Assembly (NCBI RefSeq): GCF_016908015.1
Contig: NZ_JAFBDB010000002.1
Location: forward strand, 248,001 to 312,000
DNA length: 64,000 bases
DNA from: Clostridium pascui
GTDB lineage: Bacteria > Bacillota > Clostridia > Clostridiales > Clostridiaceae
Direction: 5' to 3'
The notes beneath the pieces are model-generated. The model made no database searches, was not told the DNA's origin, and was given only the letters and a program-made list of their open reading frames with translations. How positions within the stretch are numbered: position 1 is the first letter of the stretch; every line of letters starts with the position of its first letter. The translations under genes and the position numbers were made by a program. Shown here one piece after another: positions 1-8,920 of this stretch.

Positions 1-148
1 CAGCAGATGGGGAGATGGGTCTAAATTCTTTATTAAACTTCCTGTAAAAGTACTTTCTCAGGATGAAGATAAAAATATGGATGTGCCCTCAGGTACAAAT
101 AAGGGAGAAAAGATAAATATAGAGTTTTCAGATATATATTTTAACTAA
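1..148 (+). CDS. C-terminal end of a sensor histidine kinase (partial)
   Basis: The gene enters from outside the window and is open from base 2 to a TAA at 146-148, giving 48 residues. It begins SRWGDGSKFFIKLPV, which resembles the last strand of a histidine-kinase ATPase domain, where a G-x-G-S-x-F motif is followed by I-x-L-P. After this comes a hydrophilic tail ending FSDIYFN. The rest of the domain is outside the window, so neither the signal sensed nor the partner regulator can be seen. A bidirectional terminator follows at once. The family call rests on one short motif and could be wrong. Confidence 0.5.
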   Translation, partial: SRWGDGSKFFIKLPVKVLSQDEDKNMDVPSGTNKGEKINIEFSDIYFN

Positions 149-152
149 AAAT

Positions 153-182
153 AAAAAGTCAGCCCGAGGGCTGACTTTTTTA
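153..182. terminator. Bidirectional rho-independent terminator
   Basis: AGTCAGCCC at 157-165 pairs with GGGCTGACT at 168-176. The stem is flanked by A-rich and T-rich runs, so it can end transcription from both sides. It separates the partial kinase gene (+) from the SEC-C gene (-), whose stop codon lies in the T run. Confidence 0.85.
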
Positions 183-677
183 CTTTCCGCAGCAGTTTTT
201 GTATTTCTTCCCACTATCACATGGACAAGCTTCGTTTCTTCCTATTTTTTCAGGAGTAACTAGTGTTTTAGATGGGCTGTACTTAAGCTTAAGCTCTGCA
301 AGCTTTTCCTTAGGTAAAATTACATTCCATTCAGGAAGACTTGATAACTCTTCAGCTTCAGCTTCTGCTATATTTATGTACAATTTTTCAAAGTCTATAT
401 CAATTGATATTTCTGTATCCTCTTGTATGTCTTCTAAATTTAGAGGATTTTTTAACGCTGTATTCAATCCATCAACTACTCCAATGAATAATGCAGGAGA
501 TGTATTAAACTCTTTGGATAAATCTACAACTTTTCCACTAAAAACGTTTTTATGATTAATAAGAATCTTTCTAATTATACCTTCTTCAACATTTACATAT
601 TCATCCCAAAAGGCATCTTCCCCCTGAGTTTGAACAAAGTATACAACTAGGTCTTTCCACTTACTGTATAACCCCAT
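180..677 (-). CDS. SEC-C motif protein
   Basis: A 165-residue soluble protein. Its last 18 residues (148-165) form a SEC-C zinc-binding motif with Cys151, Cys153, Cys162 and Cys163 in the C-x-C...C-C arrangement known from the C-terminus of SecA. Residues 1-145 are acidic and helical, with no membrane segment or signal peptide, and I do not recognise a catalytic domain there. SEC-C domains bind zinc and are often found on proteins that contact SecB, the ribosome or nucleic acid, but the role of this one is unknown. The ATG has an AGGAG six to seven bases upstream. It is transcribed alone, convergent with the kinase fragment. Confidence 0.8.
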   Translation of the reverse strand: MGLYSKWKDLVVYFVQTQGEDAFWDEYVNVEEGIIRKILINHKNVFSGKVVDLSKEFNTSPALFIGVVDGLNTALKNPLNLEDIQEDTEISIDIDFEKLYINIAEAEAEELSSLPEWNVILPKEKLAELKLKYSPSKTLVTPEKIGRNEACPCDSGKKYKNCCGK

Positions 678-1201
678 ATTTTATTTCTCCTTTATAATAA
701 ATTAACTATGTAGCTTTAATTATAATAAAAAACCAATATATTTTCAACTTAAGACAATATATTTCCAATTTTTATATAACATAAGAAGATAATGGACAAG
801 TATATCAATTATTTATCCTATTAAATATATGTATTATAGCACTAAAAGTCGCTTTTAGGTTTAATTTGATGAACGCAAAGCATAAAGAAAATGTATTGAA
901 GCTGTAACCAGATTGTGACAATCAAATATTAAAATAAAATATATATATGATTCATATATAGTGCATATATGGGAAAATTTAATAAATACTTAATAATTAG
1001 TTAATAAATAATATATGAATAAAAGTTATTATTTAACTAATGATTGCTAACCGTCCTCAAAAGGTAATTATAGGTGATAACCGTCCCCAAGGTTTCCAAT
1101 GTTAGAAATAGTTGACAAATAATTGCCAATAATTGATAATTAGAAAAGATTTATGAGAATCAATACTTAAAATTTAACATTAGGGGACGGTGACTCAAAG
1201 G
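678..1201. other. Intergenic region between divergent genes
   Basis: About 520 bases separate the SEC-C gene (-) and the acyltransferase gene (+). The sequence is very A+T-rich, has no convincing ORF, and must hold both promoters, although I could not choose unambiguous -35/-10 pairs. The right-hand third carries the CCGTCCCC repeat listed separately. An ACGCAAAGC string near 875 recalls the c-di-GMP-I riboswitch core, but the rest of that fold is absent. Confidence 0.6.
1049..1193. repeat. Inverted/direct repeat with CCGTCCCC core
   Basis: TAACCGTCCTCAA (1048-1060) is repeated as TAACCGTCCCCAA (1078-1090). The inverse, AACATTAGGGGACGGT, lies at 1176-1191 and also pairs with AATGTTA at 1098-1104. 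The ends therefore form an interrupted inverted repeat of about 110 bases, resembling a decayed mobile or REP-type element. Its right end touches the start of the acyltransferase gene. Confidence 0.55.
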
Positions 1202-2287
1202 ATGAAGTTGCATGAAGGAAATGTACATATTAATAAAGATCCTGATAATACAAAAGGCAATAAAAAGAGAATTTTAGAAATGGATGTATGCAGGGCACTT
1301 GCTACTATAGCAGTAATTGTAATTCATACATCAGCTTATACTTTGTCAGGAGTTAAGGATAAAGGCAGTGAACTTTATTATATTACTTTAATAATAAATC
1401 AACTTGCCAGATTTTCTGTGCCTGCCTTTGTATTTATATCAGGAGTTGGTTTAGCACTTAGCTATAAAAAGAATACAAATTACTTTAAATTTGAATTTAA
1501 AAGGCTTTTATCTATAGTACCAGAATATTTGATATGGTGTTTTATTTACTTATACATAATAAGCAATAACAAAAACTTTCATACATGGCCTTCGCTTATA
1601 TTGAGCGGAGATAAAGCATATTATCATTTCTATTTTGTTCCTATGATAGTAAAGCTTTATATACTATTTCCGATACTTTATATTGTTATGAAGAAAAAGA
1701 TAGGGCTTTTAGTTTCCTTCTTAATAACTGCAGGAATTTTAACTACAGGTCACTATTATAATATTCCTAATTTAACTTTAGATTTTTATTCAAAAAGGAA
1801 TATATTATTTTGGATATTTTACTTTTCGCTTGGAATATATATAAGTGGAAGGCTATATACATATATAGGTAAGCTTAAAGGATACAAAAAATTTACAACT
1901 CTATTATTTATAATATGTACTGTATTAATAATGATGGAATCCATACAGGGAGTACTAGAAGGTAAGCTGATAGATTATTATACAACCTTTTTAAGACCTT
2001 CTATAATAGTATATTCATTAAGTGCCATTGCACTTATATTTTCATTAAACCTTAGGAATAACTTACCATTTAAGTTTTTAAAGGCTATATCCGATAAATC
2101 CTATGTAATGTACTTGGCACATCCTTCAATACTTTACTATTATATGAAATGGATGAAGGAACAGGATATATCACTAGGAAGCAGCTTCTTTTTGATATCA
2201 TCTACTATAATTTGTATTTGTATCACATTGCTTATAGGAAAAATAGTAGAAAGAATTAAACTGTCAATTACTAGAAGTGACTATTGA
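1202..2287 (+). CDS. Membrane acyltransferase (acyltransferase 3 family)
   Basis: An integral membrane protein of about 361 residues with roughly ten hydrophobic segments. The N-terminal motif (ILEMDVCRALATIAVIVIHT) matches the start of acyltransferase-3 (PF01757) proteins, where an early Arg and His lie in the first helix. These enzymes move acetyl or other acyl groups from the cytoplasm onto sugars of exported or wall polysaccharides. Given the S-layer and polysaccharide genes downstream, decoration of a surface glycan is the likely role (inference). The start is uncertain: ATG 1202 is chosen, but an in-frame GTG at 1190 lies inside the repeat end and ATG 1280 begins right at the conserved motif. 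No clear ribosome binding site settles it. Confidence 0.8.
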   Translation: MKLHEGNVHINKDPDNTKGNKKRILEMDVCRALATIAVIVIHTSAYTLSGVKDKGSELYYITLIINQLARFSVPAFVFISGVGLALSYKKNTNYFKFEFKRLLSIVPEYLIWCFIYLYIISNNKNFHTWPSLILSGDKAYYHFYFVPMIVKLYILFPILYIVMKKKIGLLVSFLITAGILTTGHYYNIPNLTLDFYSKRNILFWIFYFSLGIYISGRLYTYIGKLKGYKKFTTLLFIICTVLIMMESIQGVLEGKLIDYYTTFLRPSIIVYSLSAIALIFSLNLRNNLPFKFLKAISDKSYVMYLAHPSILYYYMKWMKEQDISLGSSFFLISSTIICICITLLIGKIVERIKLSITRSDY

Positions 2288-2926
2288 ATTATTAGTTTAT
2301 CTTTAGTTAGGAACTATTTAATCCTTGAAAATTGCAATATTATAACCAGTTAACTTCAAAAGTCTGCAAAAGTGGTATGTTATATTTACATTTATTAGGA
2401 TAACGGTGTTTTAAAAAGGGAAAAAAGTAATGGTATTTAGAGCTTTAGCAATTGAGACTTATAAGTATAAAAATATTTAATATTTAAAATTTCTTAAAAA
2501 CTAAAGAAGGATTTTTTAACAATATGTAGAATAATATAGGCGATAAGTAAAATTTAATCAAAAATCTCTGGAGCTATTTACCATAAATTACAAAATAAAA
2601 GGTATAGAAAAAAGGGGAATATTACTGTATAATAGAAAATGAGGTTAATAATAGTAAAAAAAGAAATTTTTTATAAAAAAGTAATATATGACAAACTAAT
2701 ACACTCAAAACTACGTACATATATTATGGGAAAATAAAAAATTAATTACTTATTAAAAAAAATGAATGATTAGTGTAGAAATGCAAAATAAACTATGCTA
2801 TAATAAACCTTAAGTCAATTGGAATAATTAACCTTTATAATTTACAATAGTTACATTAGTTAGTAAAATATTTAAATATATTTTAACATATAAACAATTT
2901 TACTTAATTTGAGGAGGTTATCTTTA
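2288..2926. other. Long leader/promoter region of the S-layer gene
   Basis: About 640 bases of A+T-rich DNA with no supported ORF. Only very short ATG-started frames occur (for example 16 codons near 2430). The promoter and untranslated leader of the large CWB2 gene occupy the right end. I see no clear terminator for the acyltransferase gene at the left end. Confidence 0.5.
2776..2804 (+). promoter_or_regulatory. Probable sigma-A promoter of the S-layer gene
   Basis: A perfect TATAAT at 2799-2804 is preceded by TGC, making an extended -10. A TAGAAA (4 of 6 match to TTGACA) lies 17 bases upstream. The predicted leader is about 115 bases, unusually long and suited to mRNA stability control. 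No transcript evidence is available. Confidence 0.6.
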
Positions 2927-5917
2927 ATGAAAAAGAGAAACAGAGCACTAGCTAGTGCTACAGTACTTAGCTTAGTATTAACTTCAACAGTTACTGCAAC
3001 AAATGTACAAGCAGCTGCTGAGGTTACAAGAGTACCAGGAGCTAACAGAGAAACTACAGCAATGGAAGTTGCAAAACAAGTATTTGGAACTGCTGAAACA
3101 GTAGTTTTAGTAAATGGATATGGATATGCTGACGCAGTAAGTGCAACACCACTTGCTAAAGCATTAAATGCTCCAATATTATTAACTAACAAAGTAGACG
3201 TGCCTACAGCTGAATTAAAAGCTACATTAGCTACATTAGGAGCTAAAAACATAGTTATCGTTGGTGGAACTGGAACAGTTACTCCAGCTATGGAAGCAGC
3301 TTTAAAAGCTAACTATTCAGTAACAAGAATAGGCGGAGCTTCAAGATACGAAACTAACGCAGAAGTAGCTAAAGCAGTTTTAGCTAAAACTGGCGCTAAA
3401 GCAGGAGTTCTTGTAAGCGCTGAAGGATATGCTGATGCTTTATCAGTAGCATCTATAGCAGCAGCTAAGGGAATGCCAGTATTATTTGGAAACAAAAATG
3501 AAGTTCCAGCACCAGTTAAAACTGTAGCTGCAGGACTTGATGTAGTAGCAGTTGGTGGAGCAGGAGTTTTACCAGCATCTGTATTAAATGCAGTTAGCGC
3601 TACAAGAGTAGCAGAAGGTGCTACTAGATTTGAAACTAACTTAGCAGTATTAGCTCACTTCAAAGGTGACTTAAAATTAGAAAATATATATGTAGCAGCA
3701 GGTGGAGCAACTACTACAGGATTTGCTGACGCATTAGTTGCATCCGCAGCAGCAGCAAAAGCATCAGCACCAGTTGTATTAACTGGAGCAGGAGCTAACG
3801 CAACAGCTGTAAGCAATGCTAACAACTACATTGCTAACAACAAGACTAAAGACACTAAAGTTACTGTAATTGGTGGAACAGGATCAGTTTCACAGGCTAT
3901 ATACAATGATATAGAAGCTATAATCAATGAAAATGGTGAATTAACTGTTGACACAGTTAAAGCTGTTAGCAGCACTAAGATTGAAATAAATGGTAAAAAC
4001 TTAGCTGAATTAAAAGCAGCTGATGTTACTGTATCAGATCATACAGTAGATGCAGTATCAGTAAATGCAGCTGGAACAACAGCAACAGTTACATTAGCAG
4101 ATGCATTATCAGCTGATGAACAAGTAACTGTAAAAGTAAATTCTAAAGAATTCAAAGTTACTTTCGGAGTATCTGCTGATACAGTAGCAATAAAAGAAGC
4201 TACTTATGACAATGATACATCAAAACAGTATGTTGCTATAACAGTAAATGGTAACGCAACAACTGTAGCTGATCTTCAAGCAGCTGGTTATGATGTAGAA
4301 TTCTCAGCAGTAACTGCAAAAACTGGTGGAAGAAATATAACTCCGGATATATTTGATGATACTACTACTGGTAAATTATTAGCAAACTTAAATGATTACT
4401 TAGATGGAAGCACAAGCAAGAGTCCTTACATCCAAGTTACATTAACTAAGGGTTCAGACATAATTGTTTCTCCTTTACAGAAGATAACAATTAAGAACCA
4501 AGATATAGTTGCAAGTTCTATTACAGACGTTGTATTATACAATGTTGATGGTGACTTTGATCAAAATAGTACAAAATTAGTTACAGGTGAAGAAGCTAAC
4601 ATTAAGAAGATTAAAGTTAGCGTTGATGGTAACACAGAAACAGTTTATCCAGGAAACTTTACTGTAAAATCTTCAAACCAAGCTGTTGTATACACAAATG
4701 ACAATGGTGATTTACAAGCTATGGCTCCTGGTACAGCAACATTAACTATTACTTATGGAAGTACTACAAAAACAGTTTCTATCAATGTAGTAAAAGACGA
4801 ACGTGAATTAAATAAAGTAGTTGTTGAAAAACACAATACAGATACTGCAATTACTTCACTTAAAGTTGCTGAAACTAAAGAAGTAACAATAGAATTAGTA
4901 GCACTTGACCAATATGGAGATCCAATGAGCAAGGAGATATATGTTAAGAGCTCAAATGCAGACATATTCCCAACTCAAGTTGGTTCAGTAACTACTGATG
5001 CAAGTGAAGATGGAACAGCAATTCCATTAGGTACTCCTGGAGATACAGGTACTACTACTTTAAGCTTCTATGATTCTTCTTCTTATTCTTACAGAATAGG
5101 TAGCTCTGCATTAACTTTAACTGTATTAGAAAATGGTGACGTTTCTAAATCAGTATTAGAATTATACAAGCCTATAAGTGATGCAGATGCAACAAAAATT
5201 GTATCTGGCACAGATAAGGATAGCTTCTCAACTGATACAACTATTGATGTGTCAGATGATAATTATGTTGCTTTCCAATTAAATCAATTTACTTCTCAAG
5301 GTGTATTACTAGGAGCTGCTGGTGTAACTGATGAAGTAACTGTAGCTCAATCAAGAGCTGATGTTTTAGATCCAGATTTCGGTACAAACGGAGTAGAAAT
5401 CGCTGGAGATAAGATAGTTGTTAAAGCAAACAAAACTGGTACTGCAACAATTAAAGTTATAGATCCTGATACTGGATTAGCTTACACTAAGAAAATCACT
5501 GTAGTTGATGAAGGAAATGAGATTAAGTCAGTAAGCTTTAAGTCAATAGCTGCACCTACTTACTCTACAACACTTAAGTACAGCACAGCATTAACTAAGA
5601 CTGACTCAGGAGATCTTGATCCAAAGATCAGCGGTATCACAATGAAAAAATCAGTTTCTCAATCAATACGTCTACACCTAGCTGATGGAAAACTATACAT
5701 CGACAAGAATGCAGATGGAACTTACACTGATGGAACTGATACTGAAATCGGAACATTTACAATAACAGCAGTGGGAGATTTCGACGCTGGTTCAGGTTCA
5801 GTTGATTTAAAAGATGGTATCAAAGTAGTTTCAGGAGACGACGGTACTGTAATATTCAAAGTTCTTGATACTGATGGAGACGTAGTTTCTGCTACTTCAG
5901 TAAAAGTAGATTTCTAA
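2927..5917 (+). CDS. Major S-layer-type protein with three CWB2 modules
   Basis: A secreted protein of 996 residues. ATG 2927 is chosen because AGGAGG ends nine bases before it; an upstream in-frame TTG at 2909 would place that site inside the gene. Residues 1-30 are a signal peptide with probable cleavage near VQA-A. Residues 32-330 hold three cell-wall-binding repeat 2 (PF04122) modules, each with the typical (Y/F)ADA(V/L) string. In C. difficile three such modules trimerise and bind the wall polymer PSII. Residues 340-996 are Thr/Asp/Val-rich, with Ig-like (Big2-type) stretches such as LQAMAPGTATLTITYG, and would form the outward face. Codon choice is strikingly uniform (GCA/GCT, AAC, TTC), as in highly expressed genes, so this is the best candidate for the main S-layer subunit. 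Confidence 0.85.
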   Translation: MKKRNRALASATVLSLVLTSTVTATNVQAAAEVTRVPGANRETTAMEVAKQVFGTAETVVLVNGYGYADAVSATPLAKALNAPILLTNKVDVPTAELKATLATLGAKNIVIVGGTGTVTPAMEAALKANYSVTRIGGASRYETNAEVAKAVLAKTGAKAGVLVSAEGYADALSVASIAAAKGMPVLFGNKNEVPAPVKTVAAGLDVVAVGGAGVLPASVLNAVSATRVAEGATRFETNLAVLAHFKGDLKLENIYVAAGGATTTGFADALVASAAAAKASAPVVLTGAGANATAVSNANNYIANNKTKDTKVTVIGGTGSVSQAIYNDIEAIINENGELTVDTVKAVSSTKIEINGKNLAELKAADVTVSDHTVDAVSVNAAGTTATVTLADALSADEQVTVKVNSKEFKVTFGVSADTVAIKEATYDNDTSKQYVAITVNGNATTVADLQAAGYDVEFSAVTAKTGGRNITPDIFDDTTTGKLLANLNDYLDGSTSKSPYIQVTLTKGSDIIVSPLQKITIKNQDIVASSITDVVLYNVDGDFDQNSTKLVTGEEANIKKIKVSVDGNTETVYPGNFTVKSSNQAVVYTNDNGDLQAMAPGTATLTITYGSTTKTVSINVVKDERELNKVVVEKHNTDTAITSLKVAETKEVTIELVALDQYGDPMSKEIYVKSSNADIFPTQVGSVTTDASEDGTAIPLGTPGDTGTTTLSFYDSSSYSYRIGSSALTLTVLENGDVSKSVLELYKPISDADATKIVSGTDKDSFSTDTTIDVSDDNYVAFQLNQFTSQGVLLGAAGVTDEVTVAQSRADVLDPDFGTNGVEIAGDKIVVKANKTGTATIKVIDPDTGLAYTKKITVVDEGNEIKSVSFKSIAAPTYSTTLKYSTALTKTDSGDLDPKISGITMKKSVSQSIRLHLADGKLYIDKNADGTYTDGTDTEIGTFTITAVGDFDAGSGSVDLKDGIKVVSGDDGTVIFKVLDTDGDVVSATSVKVDF

Positions 5918-6095
5918 TCAACCCACGTTAGACTTTTAAAAGTCATAAACGAAGGAACGAATTATAAGTAAGAGGGGGATAATCTGAAGGTTATCCTTCT
6001 CCCATGTAAATAAATGAGCGGATTTTACATTTCAAATATCATAAAATGGTTAGAGCATATCCCTAACTGAAAAAAATTAAATACATATCTTTTAT

Positions 6096-6130
6096 GCAAG
6101 GGTACTTAATGTGCCCTTGTTTCTTTTTGT
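6096..6130 (+). terminator. Rho-independent terminator downstream of the S-layer gene
   Basis: CAAGGG (6097-6102) pairs with CCCTTG (6114-6119), extended by TAC/GTG, and TTTCTTTTT follows. It lies about 180 bases after the stop. The 340-base gap (5918-6257) also holds a palindrome GACTTTTAAAAGTC near 5930 and an imperfect hairpin around 5970-6003, so the 3' untranslated region is long and structured. No ORF is supported there. Confidence 0.75.
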
Positions 6131-6257
6131 GTCTTCAAAGTAGCGATTTTTGTCACATTAGTTTGTAAAGTAATAACAGTTATCAATTGAGAGTAGAAAT
6201 GTGTACAAAGATTCGTAATTATGGTAAAATAATCTAAGTGGGAGGTATGTGATAAAA

Positions 6258-7151
6258 ATGAAAATTAAAGAAAGATTTCAAAATAAAAACTATATTAATA
6301 CATTAATACTTAGTATATGCCTTGTAGTTTTAGTAAGCAGTACAGCACTCGCAGGAGGGTCTAAGACATTCTCTCAGGGAAATGCGGATACTAATAAAAC
6401 TCAGTGGACAGTTAAGTTTAAAGGAGAATACTATAAAGGCTCAATAAATAGTAAAACATTATATGTTATTCAGGAAAGTACTGGTGAGAAGATTTCTTGT
6501 ACATATTCATATCCAGATGATAGTACCGTAATTATTAAGGCAAAGAAAGACTTGATTGCTGGAGAAAAATACACAGTAGTGGTTACAAATGAAATTAAAA
6601 ATAAACAAAAAAGCAAGAATATTAAATCAGCTGCATCTAAATCTTTTAATGTAAAAGAAGCCTTGGAGGTAAAGGAAATCTATGAAATTGATACAATCAC
6701 TGTAGACAAGGGAGAAAAAGTTGATTTACCTGAACAGGTAAAAGTAATATATTCAGATGATAGTACAGGATATGTAGATGTAACATGGGGCTCTGTCAGC
6801 ACAAGCACTACTGGAACAAAAACAGTTACAGGTAAAATTAAAAACTCAGATTTAAAGCCTGTAATTAAAGTTAAGGTAGAAAGTGACGATGAAAGTAATA
6901 ATGAAGATATTAAGGAGAAACATATATATGATGTTGGTATGGAGTATTATTCATACCTAGGCATTTATAAGGTAAAGGTTAAAACATCATCACAGGTATT
7001 TAATGTATATGTAGGCAGCACAAAGCTGGACTATGAAGGAGACGGAATTTATACCACAACTATAGCGCTCACAAAAGGGGAAGTAGCTAAGATAAGTGCC
7101 TATGACTATGATAAAACTTTACTTGATACAAAAGACCAAACTATCAAGTAG
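6258..7151 (+). CDS. Secreted Ig-like domain protein
   Basis: A 297-residue exported protein. Residues 1-32 form a signal peptide ending STALA. Residues about 35-140 resemble the SbsA-type Ig-like module (a GE(K/Y)YTV-type strand is visible). Residues about 155-215 match the bacterial Ig-like Big_4 family (YSDDSTGYVDVTWG followed by GTKTVTGKI). A small beta-rich domain ends the chain. There is no enzyme motif, so a structural or adhesive surface role is likely. ATG 6258 has GGAGG 12 bases upstream; a GTG at 6249 is too close to it. The next gene starts 25 bases after the stop with its own strong site, so the two probably form an operon. Confidence 0.7.
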   Translation: MKIKERFQNKNYINTLILSICLVVLVSSTALAGGSKTFSQGNADTNKTQWTVKFKGEYYKGSINSKTLYVIQESTGEKISCTYSYPDDSTVIIKAKKDLIAGEKYTVVVTNEIKNKQKSKNIKSAASKSFNVKEALEVKEIYEIDTITVDKGEKVDLPEQVKVIYSDDSTGYVDVTWGSVSTSTTGTKTVTGKIKNSDLKPVIKVKVESDDESNNEDIKEKHIYDVGMEYYSYLGIYKVKVKTSSQVFNVYVGSTKLDYEGDGIYTTTIALTKGEVAKISAYDYDKTLLDTKDQTIK

Positions 7152-7176
7152 CATAAAATAAGGAGGAGATAAAACA

Positions 7177-8568
7177 ATGTTAAGACAAGCTTATAAAAGT
7201 ATCTCGAGTAAGTTTTTACTTAATCTAGTATTAATAATGTCTTTTGTAATGGTGCAAGCTGTTCTTTTTTCCTCAGAGGCTAAGGCAGCAGTACCTTATA
7301 CATACACTTTAGAGAGAGAAGATAATAGTAATATCATAAAGATTACATTTGATGAGGGTATATATGTTGACTCAATCAATAATAGTCAAATTACAAGTAG
7401 AGTAAGAATTGCAGCTGCAGGAAGTGCTGTACTAATGAGAACACCTACAATTGTTGAAATGAATGCGGTAAATTCAATAGACAGCAATGAAGTTGAAATT
7501 GTTGTAGGTGACTTGGATCCTGATATTATTAATTATGAAATAACTATACAGCCAGGAGTTATAGTATTTGATAAGTATACACAGCTTTCTAATTTTAAAA
7601 TAGCATTTTCATCAAGTGAATTTGCTGATGGATTTGAAGATGTCTTTATAAAGAAAAGTGCATCTGATATCAATGATAATATTTTGAAATACAATGCTCC
7701 GAGGGATGTAAATGTATTTATTCCTAAAAGATACATAACTAAGATAGAAACAATTCATAAGTATAATGGAGTTTCAAATTCAACGAAAAGTAATGCGGCT
7801 CCAAAATTAACTAATATTGATATACTTACACTTGATGATGTTAAAAAAGTCATAGTGGATATAACAGATTCAAGAGACAGAGTTATTATGGAAAGTAAAA
7901 TTTTAGAGCGTAGAAGTGATTTTAAGGGATTTACTTTAGGACAAGCTGGCTTAAACATTGATACTTCAACAAAATATAAGGTGAATATTAATGCATATGA
8001 TGAAAATGGAAAGTTAGTAGACAAAAGAAGTATAGTTCCTAGAATTGGCAGCGATAAGACAAAAGACTTCATTATAAATGATTATATAGATTCTAAATCA
8101 TCAAGTTCCAAATCAGATAAAAATGTTACCTTATATGATCTTATGAAGGATTTAAAAACCTTAAATTATGCTTTAACTAATTTTAATGAGGAGCTCAATT
8201 TAATTAAGGTTGCATATTCTAACACACGCGATTACCGTGTGATAAGGAACAACGGCTCAGCATCTGATATTTTAAATGTCTTAGCTGATGCAATAAATGA
8301 TGATGATGTTAGATATATTAAGTTTGATAGTGCATTAAATATTACTCTACCTCAGAACATAACAATATCAAGACCTAATGACTTTGATAGCAACCATGTT
8401 CTAATTGAAGGTAATGGAACTACAATAAATGGTAATATAACTATTGGTGGTGGAAGCGGCGACACAAATACTTATGAATTAAGGAATATGACAATACGTG
8501 GAACTTTAACTCGTACCAATCCAAGCAGGTGTATTCTTACAAACGTGCAAGCCACTACAATCAATTAA
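7177..8568 (+). CDS. Secreted protein with beta-helix-like C-terminus, unknown function
   Basis: 463 residues, with AAGGAGG eight bases before the ATG. A signal peptide spans about 1-37 (hydrophobic core LNLVLIMSFVMVQAVLF, cleavage near AKA-A). Residues 38-130 look like an Ig-like (SbsA-type) strand domain. The middle is charged and repetitive, with a Ser/Lys linker near 308-315. The last 100 residues carry the pattern of a small right-handed beta-helix (alternating N-I-T-I turns such as TTINGNITIGGG). Similar C-termini occur in clostridial surface proteins of unknown role. It follows the Ig-like gene in the same unit and ends in a palindromic terminator-like repeat. Confidence 0.65.
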   Translation: MLRQAYKSISSKFLLNLVLIMSFVMVQAVLFSSEAKAAVPYTYTLEREDNSNIIKITFDEGIYVDSINNSQITSRVRIAAAGSAVLMRTPTIVEMNAVNSIDSNEVEIVVGDLDPDIINYEITIQPGVIVFDKYTQLSNFKIAFSSSEFADGFEDVFIKKSASDINDNILKYNAPRDVNVFIPKRYITKIETIHKYNGVSNSTKSNAAPKLTNIDILTLDDVKKVIVDITDSRDRVIMESKILERRSDFKGFTLGQAGLNIDTSTKYKVNINAYDENGKLVDKRSIVPRIGSDKTKDFIINDYIDSKSSSSKSDKNVTLYDLMKDLKTLNYALTNFNEELNLIKVAYSNTRDYRVIRNNGSASDILNVLADAINDDDVRYIKFDSALNITLPQNITISRPNDFDSNHVLIEGNGTTINGNITIGGGSGDTNTYELRNMTIRGTLTRTNPSRCILTNVQATTIN

Positions 8569-8573
8569 TTAAT

Positions 8574-8614
8574 GGGGCCAGACCCCTGGGTAAAAATCCC
8601 AGGGGTCTGGCCCC
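8574..8614. repeat. Dispersed GCCAGACCCCTGG palindrome, intact copy
   Basis: A near-perfect 17-base-arm palindrome (GGGGCCAGACCCCTGGG, loop TAAAAAT, then the complement). It sits between convergent genes and could terminate both. It is among the best-preserved members of a family with about a dozen copies in the window. Confidence 0.9.
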
Positions 8615-8617
8615 TAA

Positions 8618-8920
8618 TTACATTTGCAGTATGAAGAATGTAACAATTATTGATGCTCCGACGGATAATACCATATTTCCTTTAAACCAAGATAAAACTC
8701 CTCCAAAGACAAGACCTATAAAGGTTGCCACAAGCATGCTGCCATCTAAATCTATAATTCCTTTAACAATTATAGTGCTTAAAGCAGTGTAAGGAATATA
8801 AGTTAAAAATCTTCTAAGCAGAGGATTTAGCTCTCGACTTGTTAATGTAATTAAAGGCAGAAGTCTAGGTATATATGTAACAGCTGCCATACCTAATATA
8901 AGAGGTAAATAACTCTTCAT
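8618..8920 (-). CDS. azlD: AzlD-type branched-chain amino acid exporter subunit
   Basis: 100 residues with four hydrophobic segments. The motif TYIPRLLPL near the N-terminus and the overall pattern are those of AzlD (PF05437). AzlD is the small partner of AzlC; together they export branched-chain amino acids or analogues such as azaleucine. Its ATG overlaps the stop of azlC by four bases (ATGA type), so the two are translationally coupled. The substrate cannot be read from the sequence. Confidence 0.88.
   Translation of the reverse strand: MKSYLPLILGMAAVTYIPRLLPLITLTSRELNPLLRRFLTYIPYTALSTIIVKGIIDLDGSMLVATFIGLVFGGVLSWFKGNMVLSVGASIIVTFFILQM

Noticed and set aside
860-930. Possible c-di-GMP-I riboswitch (ACGCAAAGC string near 875)
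   Set aside because: Only this core string fits. The GCAAAC element, the GNRA-capped stem before it and the closing GGTAGC part are missing, so no aptamer can be supported.
2872-3252. Minus-strand ORF of 126 codons opposite the S-layer gene
   Set aside because: It is a shadow of the Ala-rich coding frame. It has no ribosome site and no recognisable domain, and similar shadows occur opposite all four CWB2 genes.
8529-8792. Plus-strand ORF of 87 codons running through the palindrome into azlD
   Set aside because: It reads through a hairpin repeat and the complement of a clear AzlD gene, and has no ribosome binding site.
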